From Janthinobacterium agaricidamnosum (GTDB lineage: Bacteria; Pseudomonadota; Gammaproteobacteria; Burkholderiales; Burkholderiaceae_D), in contig NZ_CP033019.1 in NCBI RefSeq assembly GCF_003667705.1, positions 5,766,001-5,830,000 of the forward strand: a stretch of DNA of 64,000 nucleotides. Direction: 5' to 3'. Each line of letters opens with the position of its first letter. Positions within the stretch are counted from its first letter, which is position 1. The notes below the pieces were generated by a model. It had not been told where the DNA came from. It searched no databases and worked only from the letters and a program-made list of their open reading frames with translations. The translations under genes and the position numbers were made by a program. Below are positions 38,623 through 46,921 of this stretch, piece after piece.

Positions 38623-39546
38623 TCAGCCGAACAGCACGATGCCGCCCGGCAGCCGCGTCACGCGCGCGCCATACGCATCCTGGATCAGGGCGATCACATC
38701 GTCGAGGCGGTCGAGCGAAAAGCTCGCTTGCACGCGCGTCTGTTTCAAGGCGTCGCCATTGAGGATCAGCTTGCCGGGACGGTAGCGGTTCACCTCGTCC
38801 ACCACCTCGGCCAGGGTGCTTTGTTTAAAAACCAGCAGCCGGTGGCGCCACGCGCTGACGTCGCTCTTGGCCACCGCGCGGGCAATGCCGAAATGCTCGG
38901 GCCGGTAGCGCAGCTGCTGGCCCGCCGCCAGTTCCGCATCGTGGCCGGCCTGCGCCACGCGCAAGCGGCCCGCCAGGCACGTCACGCACACTTCCTGGCC
39001 GAACAGGCGGATATTGAAGCGCGCGCTGCCGGCCGACACGCTGCCGTCGCCCGCCTGCACGCGCACCCGCGCCGCACCGCGCAGGCCGGCCTGGAATTCC
39101 GCCTCGCCCGCCAGCAGCACCAGCGATGCGGCGCCGTCCTGCACGGGCGCCGCGTCGAGGCGCGTCTGCGTATTCATCTGCACCAGCACGCCGCCATCGA
39201 GCGCCACTTCGCGCTGCTCGCCCGTACCCGTGGCGTAGTCGGCGGCCAGGCCCGCCACGGCCGGCCACAGGTCCGTCGGCGGGCGCAGCACCAGCAAGCC
39301 CAGCGAGGCGGCCACGGCGCCACCCAGCCAGGCGCGCCGCGCCGTATTCACCGGCGCCTGTGCCCGCTTGACGGCGCGCGCGGCCGGCGCCATGGCGCCC
39401 CACACGGCGCGCGCCTCGGCAAACGCCGTCGCATGCCTGCGGCTGCGCGCGCACCAGTGGCGAAACACTTGCGCGTCGCGTTCGCTGACCTGGCCCGAGG
39501 CCAGGCGCACGACCCATGCCTGCGCTTCCTTCTGGATGACACTCAT
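38623..39546 (-). CDS. FecR-like anti-sigma factor
   Basis: A 307-residue protein with a cytoplasmic anti-sigma N-terminus ('EAQAWVVRLASGQVSERDAQVFRHWCARSRRHATAFAEARAVW', residues 7-49) and one membrane helix (about 73-90). A periplasmic FecR domain ('TGEQREVALDGGVLVQMNTQTRLD', 'GEAEFQAG', 'CLAGRLRVAQAG') and a C-terminal STN-like lobe ('STLAEVVDEVNRYRPGKLILNGDAL') follow. It would hold the ECF sigma factor until signalled by the STN protein. I prefer ATG 39546 (GGAAG five bases upstream). ATG 39570, overlapping the sigma gene by 8 bp, is the alternative. It corresponds to VreR of the PUMA3 system. Confidence 0.9.
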   Translation of the reverse strand: MSVIQKEAQAWVVRLASGQVSERDAQVFRHWCARSRRHATAFAEARAVWGAMAPAARAVKRAQAPVNTARRAWLGGAVAASLGLLVLRPPTDLWPAVAGLAADYATGTGEQREVALDGGVLVQMNTQTRLDAAPVQDGAASLVLLAGEAEFQAGLRGAARVRVQAGDGSVSAGSARFNIRLFGQEVCVTCLAGRLRVAQAGHDAELAAGQQLRYRPEHFGIARAVAKSDVSAWRHRLLVFKQSTLAEVVDEVNRYRPGKLILNGDALKQTRVQASFSLDRLDDVIALIQDAYGARVTRLPGGIVLFG

Positions 39547-39562
39547 GTCGTCTTCCGCTTGT

Positions 39563-40120
39563 TCAATCATGATGTTTAGACGTTTTTCCCGCGCCGGGAC
39601 CGAAGCGCTGAATGAAATCGCGTCCCATGCGCTCGCAGCAATGTTCGAGGCCGGCGCGCAATTCCTTCTCCACCGTGCGGGCGGAAATGCCGAAGCGCTC
39701 GGCGATGTCGCGGTGCGGCAACTGGTCGACGCGGGCGGCGATGACGATGGCGCGCCGGCGTTTCGGCAACTCCTGCAAGGCCCGTTCCAGTTCTTCCAGT
39801 TCGGCGCGCGCGCTGAAGGTGCGGGCCGGGTCGGCCAGCTCGTCGGCCATCTCGTACAGATCGTCGATATCGGCAAGGCTGAGCAGGCGCGCATTGTCGC
39901 GGCGTTGATCTTCCGCAATGTTGATGGCGATGCGCATCAGATACGCGGACGGGTAGCTGATCGCTTCGGGCGCGGTCATCTTTTCCACTCTTAAATATGT
40001 CTCATGCAGCGCGTCGTTGGCCAGGTCTTCCGAGCCCAGGCGGCGCTGCAGGTGGCGGCGAAACTGTCCATAGCGTTCCAGGAACAGCTTGCGCAAGGTG
40101 GCTTTCAGCAAGTCCGACAT
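39563..40120 (-). CDS. FecI-type ECF sigma factor
   Basis: A 185-residue ECF sigma factor. Region 2 reads 'LERYGQFRRHLQRRLGSEDLANDALHETYLRVEKM', 'SYPSAYLMRIAINIAEDQRR'. Region 4 reads 'ELERALQELPKRRRAIVIAARVDQLPHRDIAERFGISARTVEKELRAGLEHC'. It should direct RNA polymerase to promoters of the secretion genes when released from the anti-sigma. ATG 40120 begins two bases after the STN gene stop, and the 3' end overlaps or abuts the anti-sigma gene, so the three genes form one operon. The order STN-sigma-anti-sigma matches vreA-vreI-vreR. Confidence 0.93.
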   Translation of the reverse strand: MSDLLKATLRKLFLERYGQFRRHLQRRLGSEDLANDALHETYLRVEKMTAPEAISYPSAYLMRIAINIAEDQRRDNARLLSLADIDDLYEMADELADPARTFSARAELEELERALQELPKRRRAIVIAARVDQLPHRDIAERFGISARTVEKELRAGLEHCCERMGRDFIQRFGPGAGKTSKHHD

Positions 40121-40122
40121 GC

Positions 40123-40851
40123 TCAAGTCGCTCCGGCCGGCAGGTAGGGCGCACAATCGGCAGCTGGGTCGGGCCGCGGCGTCAACAGGATCGTCAGCGG
40201 CTGCGGCAAGCCCGCCGGTGGCGCGCCGTCCATCAGCAGGCTGCGCAGGCGCTGCACTACGGCGTTGTCGCGCTGTTCCACACCGCTCGCTTCCAGCACG
40301 TGCACGGCGCGCACCTTGCCCCGCTCGTCGAGCCACAACTGGAAGGCCAGGCGGTAGCGGCCGAAAGCGTCCGGATGCAAGCGGCACAGGGCGCGCGTGA
40401 GCGAACGCTGCAGGATGACCGCATAGCCTTGCAGCGGTGGCGCGGCAGGAGCGGCCTGGGCCGGCAAGGGCGCCGGCGCTGCCGGGGCGTCGGCCAGCGC
40501 CAGCAAGGTAAACGCATTGCTGCCGCTGAAGCGCGCGCCCAGTTGCGTGCCGGCCAGCAGGCGCTGCAGCGCTTCGGCCGGCGTGTAGTCGCCGCGCACG
40601 GGCGCTGCCACTCTGCCGGCCGCCAGCTGGCTGCTGACGAGCACGGAATACCCGGTCACTTCGCCGAATGCCACCAGGGCCGCGTCGAGCGGCTGGGCGG
40701 GCAAGTCGAAGCGCAGGGTAGAGTGCGCGCCGGCATCAGCGCCATCCGCACTGGCAGCGGGCCGCGCGAATGTCATCAATGTCATCAATGTCATCAGCAA
40801 GCAGGCGGACAGGGCATTGCCCCTTGCGGCGCGGCGGTGGCTTAGTGTCAT
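40123..40851 (-). CDS. Periplasmic STN-domain / TonB_C fusion signal protein (VreA-like)
   Basis: A 242-residue protein with a signal peptide (about 1-35) and an STN domain (about 44-115, 'LRFDLPAQPLDAALVAFGEVTGYSVLVSSQLAAGRVAAPVRGDYTPAEALQRLLAGTQL'). After an Ala/Pro linker, a C-terminal TonB-like domain follows (about 140-235, 'YRLAFQLWLDERGKVRAVHVLEASG', 'PPAGLPQPLTILLTPRP'). There is no beta-barrel. In cell-surface signalling the STN domain of an outer-membrane receptor contacts the FecR anti-sigma. Here the STN unit is a free periplasmic protein. ATG 40851 gives a clean signal peptide but lacks a strong ribosome-binding site; a TTG at 40902 would add 17 residues. Confidence 0.85.
   Translation of the reverse strand: MTLSHRRAARGNALSACLLMTLMTLMTFARPAASADGADAGAHSTLRFDLPAQPLDAALVAFGEVTGYSVLVSSQLAAGRVAAPVRGDYTPAEALQRLLAGTQLGARFSGSNAFTLLALADAPAAPAPLPAQAAPAAPPLQGYAVILQRSLTRALCRLHPDAFGRYRLAFQLWLDERGKVRAVHVLEASGVEQRDNAVVQRLRSLLMDGAPPAGLPQPLTILLTPRPDPAADCAPYLPAGAT
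40770..40796. repeat. Three tandem 9-bp repeats in the STN-protein signal peptide
   Basis: ATGTCATCA occurs three times head to tail and encodes the Met-Thr-Leu/Phe triplets inside the hydrophobic core of the signal peptide. A change in copy number would stay in frame and change the length of the hydrophobic core by three residues. Confidence 0.8.
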
Positions 40852-40923
40852 TTTCCAGGGGACGCAACGAAAAATCCTGCTCATGAAGTGTCTTGACTGC
40901 AATGTTGTCTGCAGAATGGCAGG

Positions 40924-40957
40924 ATGGTAGCTTCATAAAATGACAACTGCATGACAT
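40924..40957 (-). promoter_or_regulatory. Pho box and -10 in front of the signalling operon
   Basis: On the minus strand ATGTCAT-GCAG-TTGTCAT (40940-40957) is two 7-bp Pho half-boxes with the standard 4-bp gap, in the direction of transcription. Ten bases further, TACCAT (40924-40929) is a fair -10. A Pho box in place of the -35 with a -10 about 10-11 bp downstream is the known geometry of PhoB-activated promoters. The operon start codon lies 72 bp beyond the -10. Confidence 0.75.
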
Positions 40958-41044
40958 GGCGCCAGCCCGCGTCCCGCTCTGTGTCATCGCCGCGACACAT
41001 GACCTTGCTATGCTGGACGCTTATTTACCGCTCCGGGAGCCGCC

Positions 41045-41410
41045 ATGGCACGCCTGTTATCACTGTTGCTGTTGATCTGCGCCGCCCTGCCCGCGCAGGC
41101 GGACGAGCACACCGTCGTCGTGAAGGCCGCCGCGCCGCCAAAGGGCTGCGTGGAAGTGGAAGCGAACGGCCAGCGCGCGCCATCAATGTCTTGCTTGAAT
41201 GAAAAATTATTGCCGAATAGCAACACCATGAACCGGCCGCCGCCCGCCCTGTCCGGCGCCGAAGCGATCATGCAGCGGCCATCGAACCAGCTGGGGCTGT
41301 ACAACCGCGCCGCCCTCGAACACCGCATGGGCAATGCCTTCGGCAAGTCCGTCACGCCGCAGCGCCCGCCGGCTCCCGCGCCCGCCAGCCCGCTGCTGCC
41401 GCCCCGTTGA
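41045..41410 (+). CDS. Small secreted protein with a cysteine pair
   Basis: A 121-residue protein with a signal peptide ([19 protein letters not shown], cleavage near residue 19). A short domain holding two cysteines ('[25 protein letters not shown]') and a Pro/Ala-rich tail follow. It has a GGGAG ribosome-binding site six bases before the ATG. I do not recognise a named family. The Cys pair probably forms a disulfide. It is transcribed divergently from the STN-sigma operon and shares its 190-bp upstream region. Confidence 0.7.
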   Translation: MARLLSLLLLICAALPAQADEHTVVVKAAAPPKGCVEVEANGQRAPSMSCLNEKLLPNSNTMNRPPPALSGAEAIMQRPSNQLGLYNRAALEHRMGNAFGKSVTPQRPPAPAPASPLLPPR

Positions 41411-41504
41411 AGCGCTTGTCAACGCACAGTCCATTTGCGCTGTCAAGATTGCGCAATCGCGCCGATTGCGTATCATTCCAGGCTTGATCGCTCTGGAAAC
41501 AACC

Positions 41505-43853
41505 ATGCTGCCCACTATCGAACAACGCCTTGCCCTTGAACTTGCCGCCAAACCGGTGCAGGTTGCCGCCGCCATCGAACTGCTCGACGAAGGCGCCACC
41601 GTGCCCTTTATCGCCCGTTACCGCAAGGAAGCGACCGGCGGCCTCGACGATATCCAGCTGCGCCTGCTCGAAGAGCGCCTGCGCTATCTGCGCGAGCTGG
41701 AAGAGCGGCGTGCCGCTATCGTGGCGTCGATCACGGAACAGAACAAGATGACGCCCGAGCTGCTCGACGCCGTCATGCACGCGGAAGACAAGACGCGCCT
41801 GGAAGACCTGTATCTGCCGTACAAGCAGAAACGCCGCACGAAAGCGCAGATCGCCATCGAAGCGGGCCTGATGCCGCTGGCCGACGGCTTGCTGGAAAAC
41901 CCGGAATTGACGCCGGAAATGGAAGCGGGCAAGTTCCTGCGCGACGCGTTTACTAGTGCCGACGGCAACAACCCGGGCGTGGCGGACACCAAGGCGGCCC
42001 TCGACGGCGCACGCCAGATTCTGATGGAGCGCTTCGCCGAAGACGCGACCCTGCTGCAAACCTTGCGCGAATACGTGCAGGAACACGGCATCGTCGAATC
42101 GAAAGTGGTGGAAGGCAAGCAGGACGAAGGCGAAAAATTCGCCGATTATTTCGATTACTCGGAAACCATTTCGACAGTGCCCTCGCACCGCGCGCTGGCG
42201 CTGCTGCGCGGCCGCCGCGAAGGCATCCTCGACGTCACCCTGCGCCTGGACACGGAAGCGGAAAAACCAAAATGGGATGCGCCGCACAATCCGTGCGAAG
42301 GCCGCATCGCCGCCCGCTTCGGCATCAAGCAGCAAGGCCGTCCGGCCGACAAGTGGCTGGCGGACACGGCGCGCTGGACCTGGCGCGTGAAAAGCTTCAT
42401 GCACCTGGAAACTGAACTGATGGGCGCGCTGCGCGAACGCTCGGAACTCGACGCGATCAACGTCTTCGCCACCAATCTGAAGGCGCTGCTGCTGGCCGCG
42501 CCGGCCGGCCAGCGCGCCACCATGGGCCTCGATCCTGGCCTGCGCACGGGCGTCAAGGTCGCCGTGGTCGATGCCACCGGCAAGGTCGTCGATACGGCCG
42601 TGATCTATCCGCACCAGCCGAAGAACGACTGGGACGGTTCGTTGCATACCCTGGGCCGTCTTGCTGCCAAGCACAATGTGTCCTTGATTTCCATTGGCAA
42701 CGGCACCGCCTCGCGCGAGACCGATAAACTGGCGCAGGATTTGATCAAGCAGCATCCGGAAGCGAAGATGACGAAGATCGTCGTCTCGGAAGCGGGCGCG
42801 TCGGTGTATTCGGCGTCCGAATTCGCCTCGAAGGAATTGCCGGACATGGATGTGTCGCTGCGCGGCGCCGTCTCGATCGCGCGCCGCTTGCAAGACCCGC
42901 TGGCCGAGCTGGTCAAGATTGACCCGAAATCGATCGGCGTGGGCCAGTACCAGCATGACGTGAGTCAAAGCCAGCTGGCCCGCTCGCTCGATGCCGTGGT
43001 GGAAGATTGCGTGAACGCCGTCGGCGTGGACGTCAACACGGCGTCCGCTCCCCTGCTGGCGCGCGTGTCCGGCCTGTCGGCCAGCGTGGCGCAAAGCATC
43101 GTCACCTACCGCGACATGAAGGGCGCGTTCACCTCGCGCGCGGCCTTGAAGGCGGTGCCGCGTCTGGGCGACAAGACCTACGAACAGGCGGCCGGCTTCC
43201 TGCGCGTGATGGGCGGAGAGAACCCGCTGGACGCCTCGGCCGTCCACCCGGAATCGTATCCGCTGGTGGAAAAGATTCTGGCGGACATCAAGAAGGATAT
43301 CAAGGCCGTCATCGGTGAGACCGCCTTGCTGAAAACCCTCAGCCCCGCAAAATACGCGGATGAAACCTTCGGCGTGCCGACCATTTCCGACATTCTGAAG
43401 GAACTGGAAAAGCCGGGCCGCGACCCGCGTCCGGAATTTACGACCGCCACCTTCAAGGAAGGCGTGGAAGAAATCCGCGACTTGCGCCCGGATATGATTC
43501 TCGAGGGCGTGGTCACCAACGTGGCCGCCTTTGGCGCCTTCGTCGACATCGGCGTGCACCAGGATGGCCTCGTGCACATCTCGGCCCTGTCGAACACGTT
43601 TGTGAAAGACCCGCACACGGTGGTGAAAGCAGGTCAGGTCGTGCGCGTGAAAGTGCTGGAAGTCGACGAGAAGCGCAAGCGCATCGCGCTGACCATGCGC
43701 CTGACGGACAGCGCGCCGCAAGCGGGCAGCAAGCCCGAGCAGCGTGGCGACCGCAACGACCGCCGCAGCATGGCGCAGCACCAGTCGCAGTCGCGCAACA
43801 CGCCCGAGCCGGCCGGCAGCATGGCCGCCGCCTTCGCCAAGCTGCGCGGCTAA
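41505..43853 (+). CDS. tex: Tex-family RNA-binding transcription accessory protein
   Basis: A 782-residue protein with the Tex layout. An N-terminal helical domain ('[35 protein letters not shown]') is followed by a YqgF-like RNase H fold ('[31 protein letters not shown]'). Helix-hairpin-helix motifs ('[32 protein letters not shown]') and a C-terminal S1 domain (about 650-725, '[29 protein letters not shown]') follow. Tex binds nucleic acid and influences transcription. ATG 41505 has GGAAA upstream and starts at the conserved N-terminus. A longer frame from 41334 overlaps the preceding gene and is not conserved in character. Confidence 0.96.
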   Translation: MLPTIEQRLALELAAKPVQVAAAIELLDEGATVPFIARYRKEATGGLDDIQLRLLEERLRYLRELEERRAAIVASITEQNKMTPELLDAVMHAEDKTRLEDLYLPYKQKRRTKAQIAIEAGLMPLADGLLENPELTPEMEAGKFLRDAFTSADGNNPGVADTKAALDGARQILMERFAEDATLLQTLREYVQEHGIVESKVVEGKQDEGEKFADYFDYSETISTVPSHRALALLRGRREGILDVTLRLDTEAEKPKWDAPHNPCEGRIAARFGIKQQGRPADKWLADTARWTWRVKSFMHLETELMGALRERSELDAINVFATNLKALLLAAPAGQRATMGLDPGLRTGVKVAVVDATGKVVDTAVIYPHQPKNDWDGSLHTLGRLAAKHNVSLISIGNGTASRETDKLAQDLIKQHPEAKMTKIVVSEAGASVYSASEFASKELPDMDVSLRGAVSIARRLQDPLAELVKIDPKSIGVGQYQHDVSQSQLARSLDAVVEDCVNAVGVDVNTASAPLLARVSGLSASVAQSIVTYRDMKGAFTSRAALKAVPRLGDKTYEQAAGFLRVMGGENPLDASAVHPESYPLVEKILADIKKDIKAVIGETALLKTLSPAKYADETFGVPTISDILKELEKPGRDPRPEFTTATFKEGVEEIRDLRPDMILEGVVTNVAAFGAFVDIGVHQDGLVHISALSNTFVKDPHTVVKAGQVVRVKVLEVDEKRKRIALTMRLTDSAPQAGSKPEQRGDRNDRRSMAQHQSQSRNTPEPAGSMAAAFAKLRG

Positions 43854-43857
43854 GCCC

Positions 43858-44328
43858 ATGGCCGCCGGGCGTGACCTCGTCATCCTGGCGGTGGACGCCG
43901 CCAGCCCGGATGCGCAGTTGCTGCTCGACGCATTGTCGGACGCGCTGCTGCGCATCAATGGCGACAGCGGCCGTTCCTCCTTCGATGTCGAAGCGGCAAC
44001 GCCGCGCGGCGGCTTTTATCTGGCCCGCGATGCGGCTGGAGCACTGCTCGGTTGCGCCGCCCTGCGGCCGCTGGGCGGGCCGGACAGTTCCATAGGCGAA
44101 CTCAAGCGCATGTATGCGCGCCCCGACAGCACAGGCGTGGGCGCGGCCCTGCTGGCCCACGTGGAGGCGCAGGCGCGCCGGCATGGCTACCAGGCCCTGC
44201 ACCTGTCCACCCGCGTGGCGAATGGCCGCGCGGTGGCGTTTTATGCCAGGCACGGCTATGTGCCGGTCCTTGCCTGGGGCAAATACGTGGGCGCGGCACA
44301 ATCGACCTGCCTGGGCAAGACCTTATAA
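43858..44328 (+). CDS. GNAT-family N-acetyltransferase
   Basis: A 156-residue acetyltransferase. The GNAT core is visible: 'ARDAAGALLGCAALRPLG', 'GELKRMYARPDSTGVGAALLAHVEAQARRHGYQALHLST' (acetyl-CoA loop) and 'AVAFYARHGYVPV'. The substrate is unknown. The ATG lies four bases after the tex stop, so the two are probably co-transcribed. Longer frames running back into tex are shadows. Confidence 0.87.
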   Translation: MAAGRDLVILAVDAASPDAQLLLDALSDALLRINGDSGRSSFDVEAATPRGGFYLARDAAGALLGCAALRPLGGPDSSIGELKRMYARPDSTGVGAALLAHVEAQARRHGYQALHLSTRVANGRAVAFYARHGYVPVLAWGKYVGAAQSTCLGKTL

Positions 44329-44433
44329 GCGTCAACGTGGCTGACTTGCCCGATTTATGACTTGAGCGCATACCCGTGCCGTCGTTTTCTTATAAAATGA
44401 CGGCATCTATTTATTTACCCATCAGAGGCAGCT

Positions 44434-44745
44434 ATGAGCGACGTACAAACCTGGATCAAAGAAACCGTGACGAACACGCCAGTCGTGCTGTTCATGAAGG
44501 GCACGGCCCAGTTCCCGCAGTGTGGCTTTTCCGGCCGCGCCATCCAGATCCTGAAAGCGTGCGGCGTGGAAAACATCGCTACCGTCAACGTGCTGGATGA
44601 CCCGGAAGTTCGCCAAGGCATCAAGGATTACTCGAACTGGCCGACCATTCCGCAGCTGTATGTCAAAGGCGAGTTCATCGGTGGTTCCGATATCATGAAT
44701 GAAATGTTTGAATCGGGCGAATTGAAGTCCCTGCTGGATGCCTAA
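44434..44745 (+). CDS. grxD: Monothiol glutaredoxin (Grx4 type)
   Basis: A 103-residue monothiol glutaredoxin with active-site CGFS (Cys30, '[18 protein letters not shown]'), the cis-Pro motif '[19 protein letters not shown]' and full family length. These proteins bind and deliver Fe-S clusters with glutathione. An imperfect hairpin around TATAAA (44380-44404) lies upstream and may hold the promoter. The stop overlaps ubiX by 8 bp. Confidence 0.96.
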   Translation: MSDVQTWIKETVTNTPVVLFMKGTAQFPQCGFSGRAIQILKACGVENIATVNVLDDPEVRQGIKDYSNWPTIPQLYVKGEFIGGSDIMNEMFESGELKSLLDA

Positions 44746-45337
44746 TCAGCAGCAGCGGCCGCGCCGTGTCGTCGTGGCCATCACGGGCGCCACGGGTGCC
44801 GTGTATGGCTTGCGGCTGCTGCAATTGCTCGGCGCCATCCCCGGCGTCGAGACGCATCTGGTCCTGTCCGATGCCGCTGTTTTGACCCTGCACCAGGAAA
44901 CGGGCGTGGGACGCAAGGACGTCGAAGCGCAGGCGCACGTCGTGCACAAGCTGCGCGACATCGGCGCGTCGATCGCCAGCGGCTCGTTTCAATCGGATGG
45001 CATGGTCGTCGCACCGTGCTCGATGAAGACCCTGGCGGCCGTCGCGCACGGCTTGTCGGATAATCTGATCACGCGGGCCGCCGATGTGGTGCTCAAGGAG
45101 CGCCGGCGCCTGATCCTGATGGTGCGCGAAACGCCGTTCAACCTGGCGCACCTGCGCAATATGACGGCCGTGACCGAAATGGGCGGCATCATCTTCCCGC
45201 CCTTACCGAGCTTTTATCACCACCCGCAGAGCATTGCGGAGATGGTCGACCATACGGTGGCGAGGGTCATCGACCTGCTCGGCATCGAGCACGCCCTGGC
45301 ACCGCGGTGGAATGGCCTTAAAGCGTCAGAAACCTGA
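44738..45337 (+). CDS. ubiX: UbiX flavin prenyltransferase
   Basis: A 199-residue flavoprotein. The N-terminal '[21 protein letters not shown]', the flavin-binding '[77 protein letters not shown]' and its length match UbiX. It makes prenylated FMN, the cofactor of the UbiD decarboxylase in ubiquinone synthesis. It overlaps grxD by 8 bp, suggesting coupled translation. Confidence 0.96.
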   Translation: MPNQQQRPRRVVVAITGATGAVYGLRLLQLLGAIPGVETHLVLSDAAVLTLHQETGVGRKDVEAQAHVVHKLRDIGASIASGSFQSDGMVVAPCSMKTLAAVAHGLSDNLITRAADVVLKERRRLILMVRETPFNLAHLRNMTAVTEMGGIIFPPLPSFYHHPQSIAEMVDHTVARVIDLLGIEHALAPRWNGLKASET

Positions 45338-45386
45338 CATCACCAACGCAATCAACTTATAGGCGGGGAAACCCCTGCCAAGTCAC

Positions 45387-45506
45387 GATGCCTGACAAAA
45401 GCGTAGCGAGCGGCAGTGATTTGTGGCCGAGAAGCGCAACCGTGCTCTAGCACGGTGAGCATCGCCGGCCGCAAAGCGCGACGCGCAGTAGCTTTGGTCA
45501 GGCATC
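45387..45506. repeat. 120-bp nested inverted-repeat element
   Basis: Outer arms GATGCCTGACaAAAGC (45387-45402) and GCTTTgGTCAGGCATC (45491-45506) pair with one mismatch. Inside, TTTGTGGCCG (45420-45429) pairs with CGGCCGCAAA (45466-45475, one G.T). Innermost, ACCGTGCT/AGCACGGT (45439-45456) forms a perfect 8-bp hairpin. The whole folds as one long hairpin. No gene is supported in it. It looks like a non-autonomous dispersed element, but it is seen only once here. Confidence 0.6.
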
Positions 45507-45508
45507 CC

Positions 45509-45835
45509 TCACCTCTTGTCGAACTGATGAGCACTGGCCTGCTTCAAATCCCTGGCTTCTTCAACCATCCTGCGGTGGGCGATCCGTTTGCGCATCACTT
45601 CCGCATGTTGCGCGGCAGTCATGGGGGGCACGGTCATCAAGTCCTTCAGCTGCGCGGTATTGCTGTAGTTACTTTTCATAAGACGGCTCAAATGCTCGGC
45701 TCCGTAGTGGATGAACTGGCTGCTTCTGATGTGATTATGCGCTGGTATTGGCCGCTGCGCCGCTGCGTACGGGATTATTGTCAAATAATTCCGCTGCAGC
45801 GCAACATGCGAGGTCTTATTGTGCGGCAAAATCAT
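45509..45835 (-). CDS. Hypothetical protein, 108 residues
   Basis: An open frame of 108 residues from ATG 45835, preceded by GGAG two bases away. The C-terminal half looks more protein-like, with a charged helical stretch ('MTVPPMTAAQHAEVMRKRIAHRRMVEEARDLKQASAHQFDKR'). An internal ATG at 45679 would give 56 residues. I recognise no family. Lower GC than its neighbours and position behind a CI-like repressor suggest it belongs to an acquired island. It may not be expressed. Confidence 0.35.
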   Translation of the reverse strand: MILPHNKTSHVALQRNYLTIIPYAAAQRPIPAHNHIRSSQFIHYGAEHLSRLMKSNYSNTAQLKDLMTVPPMTAAQHAEVMRKRIAHRRMVEEARDLKQASAHQFDKR

Positions 45836-45924
45836 GTCTCCAGTATGACCTTGCGCAAATAAAAGGACAGGGGGAGCGCCGCCAGCGTAAGGCGGACGGC
45901 GCCGGCCGGGGAGGGCCTGAATGC

Positions 45925-46332
45925 TTACTTTTGGTAGTTGACTCTCACCAGCATGCGAATAAATTCTCGCGCGATTTGACGATGATGTTCATCCAATCTT
46001 TGCAAATCGGCAATTAATTTCACATCGGCGGACTCAAAGCGCGATAAAGCGCTGCCCGCTTCGCCATTCGGCGTGGCGCTTTCCGGACCGCCAAAACGCA
46101 ACCATTCCGCGGGAACGCCCAACCATTGGGCAATCATGCGCAATTTTTCTTGCGTGGGAATTGCTTCACCTACTAACCATTTCCTAGCTGCATGCACAGT
46201 AATCGGGCGTCCATCGAAACGGATGTTGAATTCCCGGGCCAGTCTGGTCGGGCTGTCTGGAGAGTAATGGGCGTTTTTGAGAGCCAACTGAAGTCGCTGG
46301 CTGAAGCTTTCGCGTTCGTTAGAAGAATTCAT
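45925..46332 (-). CDS. CI-like XRE-family transcriptional regulator
   Basis: A 135-residue protein with an N-terminal helix-turn-helix of the XRE/phage repressor type ('FSQRLQLALKNAHYSPDSPTRLAREFNIRFDGRPITVHAARKWLVGEAIPTQEKLRMIAQWLGVPAEWLRFG', residues about 10-82). A helical C-terminal part follows ('DVKLIADLQRLDEHHRQIAREFIRMLVRV') that could dimerise. No LexA-type protease domain is present. There is no ribosome-binding site, and a promoter is placed so that the ATG itself would be +1. A GC-rich hairpin (45868-45894) follows the gene and may end its transcript. Confidence 0.85.
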   Translation of the reverse strand: MNSSNERESFSQRLQLALKNAHYSPDSPTRLAREFNIRFDGRPITVHAARKWLVGEAIPTQEKLRMIAQWLGVPAEWLRFGGPESATPNGEAGSALSRFESADVKLIADLQRLDEHHRQIAREFIRMLVRVNYQK

Positions 46333-46338
46333 AGGTGT

Positions 46339-46362
46339 ACTATTTCATGTTGTAACATGAAA
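46339..46362 (-). promoter_or_regulatory. Palindromic operator and leaderless promoter of the CI-like gene
   Basis: TTTCATGTT-GT-AACATGAAA (46343-46362) is a perfect inverted repeat with 9-bp arms. On the minus strand it fills the spacer between CTGACT (-35-like) and AATAGT (-10, 46339-46344). The -10 is placed so that transcription would start at the A of the ATG. This suggests autoregulation. A weaker related sequence (TTGTTACATTT) lies at about 46389. Confidence 0.6.
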
Positions 46363-46920
46363 GTCAGTTTCTTGAATGACCATACAGATTGTTACATTTG
46401 AAAAGAGTATCAATTAACAATTAACACTCCGGCCGGGCTTTTCAGGTCAAAAAGTGGGCCGAATTTTCTCTTGCGATTCTGCGTGGCTTCGGGTCAAATT
46501 CGCGGCTAGCCTTGATTTTCGCACTGCAGCACGATTCAAAGCCTCGGTTTGGCATTACAACGTACGGTATCGGATAATGCCCTCCTCTGCCGATACACGC
46601 AATGCCCATGTCATACAATTTCTTGTAGACAAAGTTTTCAGAAGGGCCATTTTGTTTCCAATATGGAAACGACATGAACAACGTGTTCATAGTGAAACGT
46701 TGTTTTTTGATCGTGCCTACTGGAAAGAATCTGCACCTAAAAAATTTTACTGCCATCGCAGCGAAAAGAATGTCGCCGTTATGCCAGGAAAGCTCTTTTT
46801 GGTGTCATCTTGGCCACCAACTCTCGATCTTAAGCGCGTTTGTGCAAGAAGAATCAATTTATTTTCAGTAATTGTTGTCTGATTCACCAAACTCTCCTGC
46901 CCACGCCGCCTTTTTTCTTT
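46363..46920. other. Lower-GC stretch without a supported gene
   Basis: About 560 bp of lower-GC DNA between the CI-like gene and liuR. Open frames exist on both strands (about 104 residues minus at 46442-46756, about 142 residues plus at 46454-46882). They overlap each other, lack ribosome-binding sites and show no recognisable motif. Composition unlike the neighbouring genes suggests remnant or acquired DNA. Confidence 0.5.
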
Positions 46921-46921
46921 G

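Noticed and set aside
45352..45534. A 60-residue minus-strand protein through the nested inverted repeat
   Set aside because: It is encoded almost wholly by the repeat arms and stems and has no translation signal. The DNA structure explains the sequence better.
46442..46882. Two overlapping opposite-strand frames of about 100-140 residues in the lower-GC stretch before liuR
   Set aside because: No ribosome-binding site, no recognisable motif, and they overlap each other. Neither can be supported over the other.
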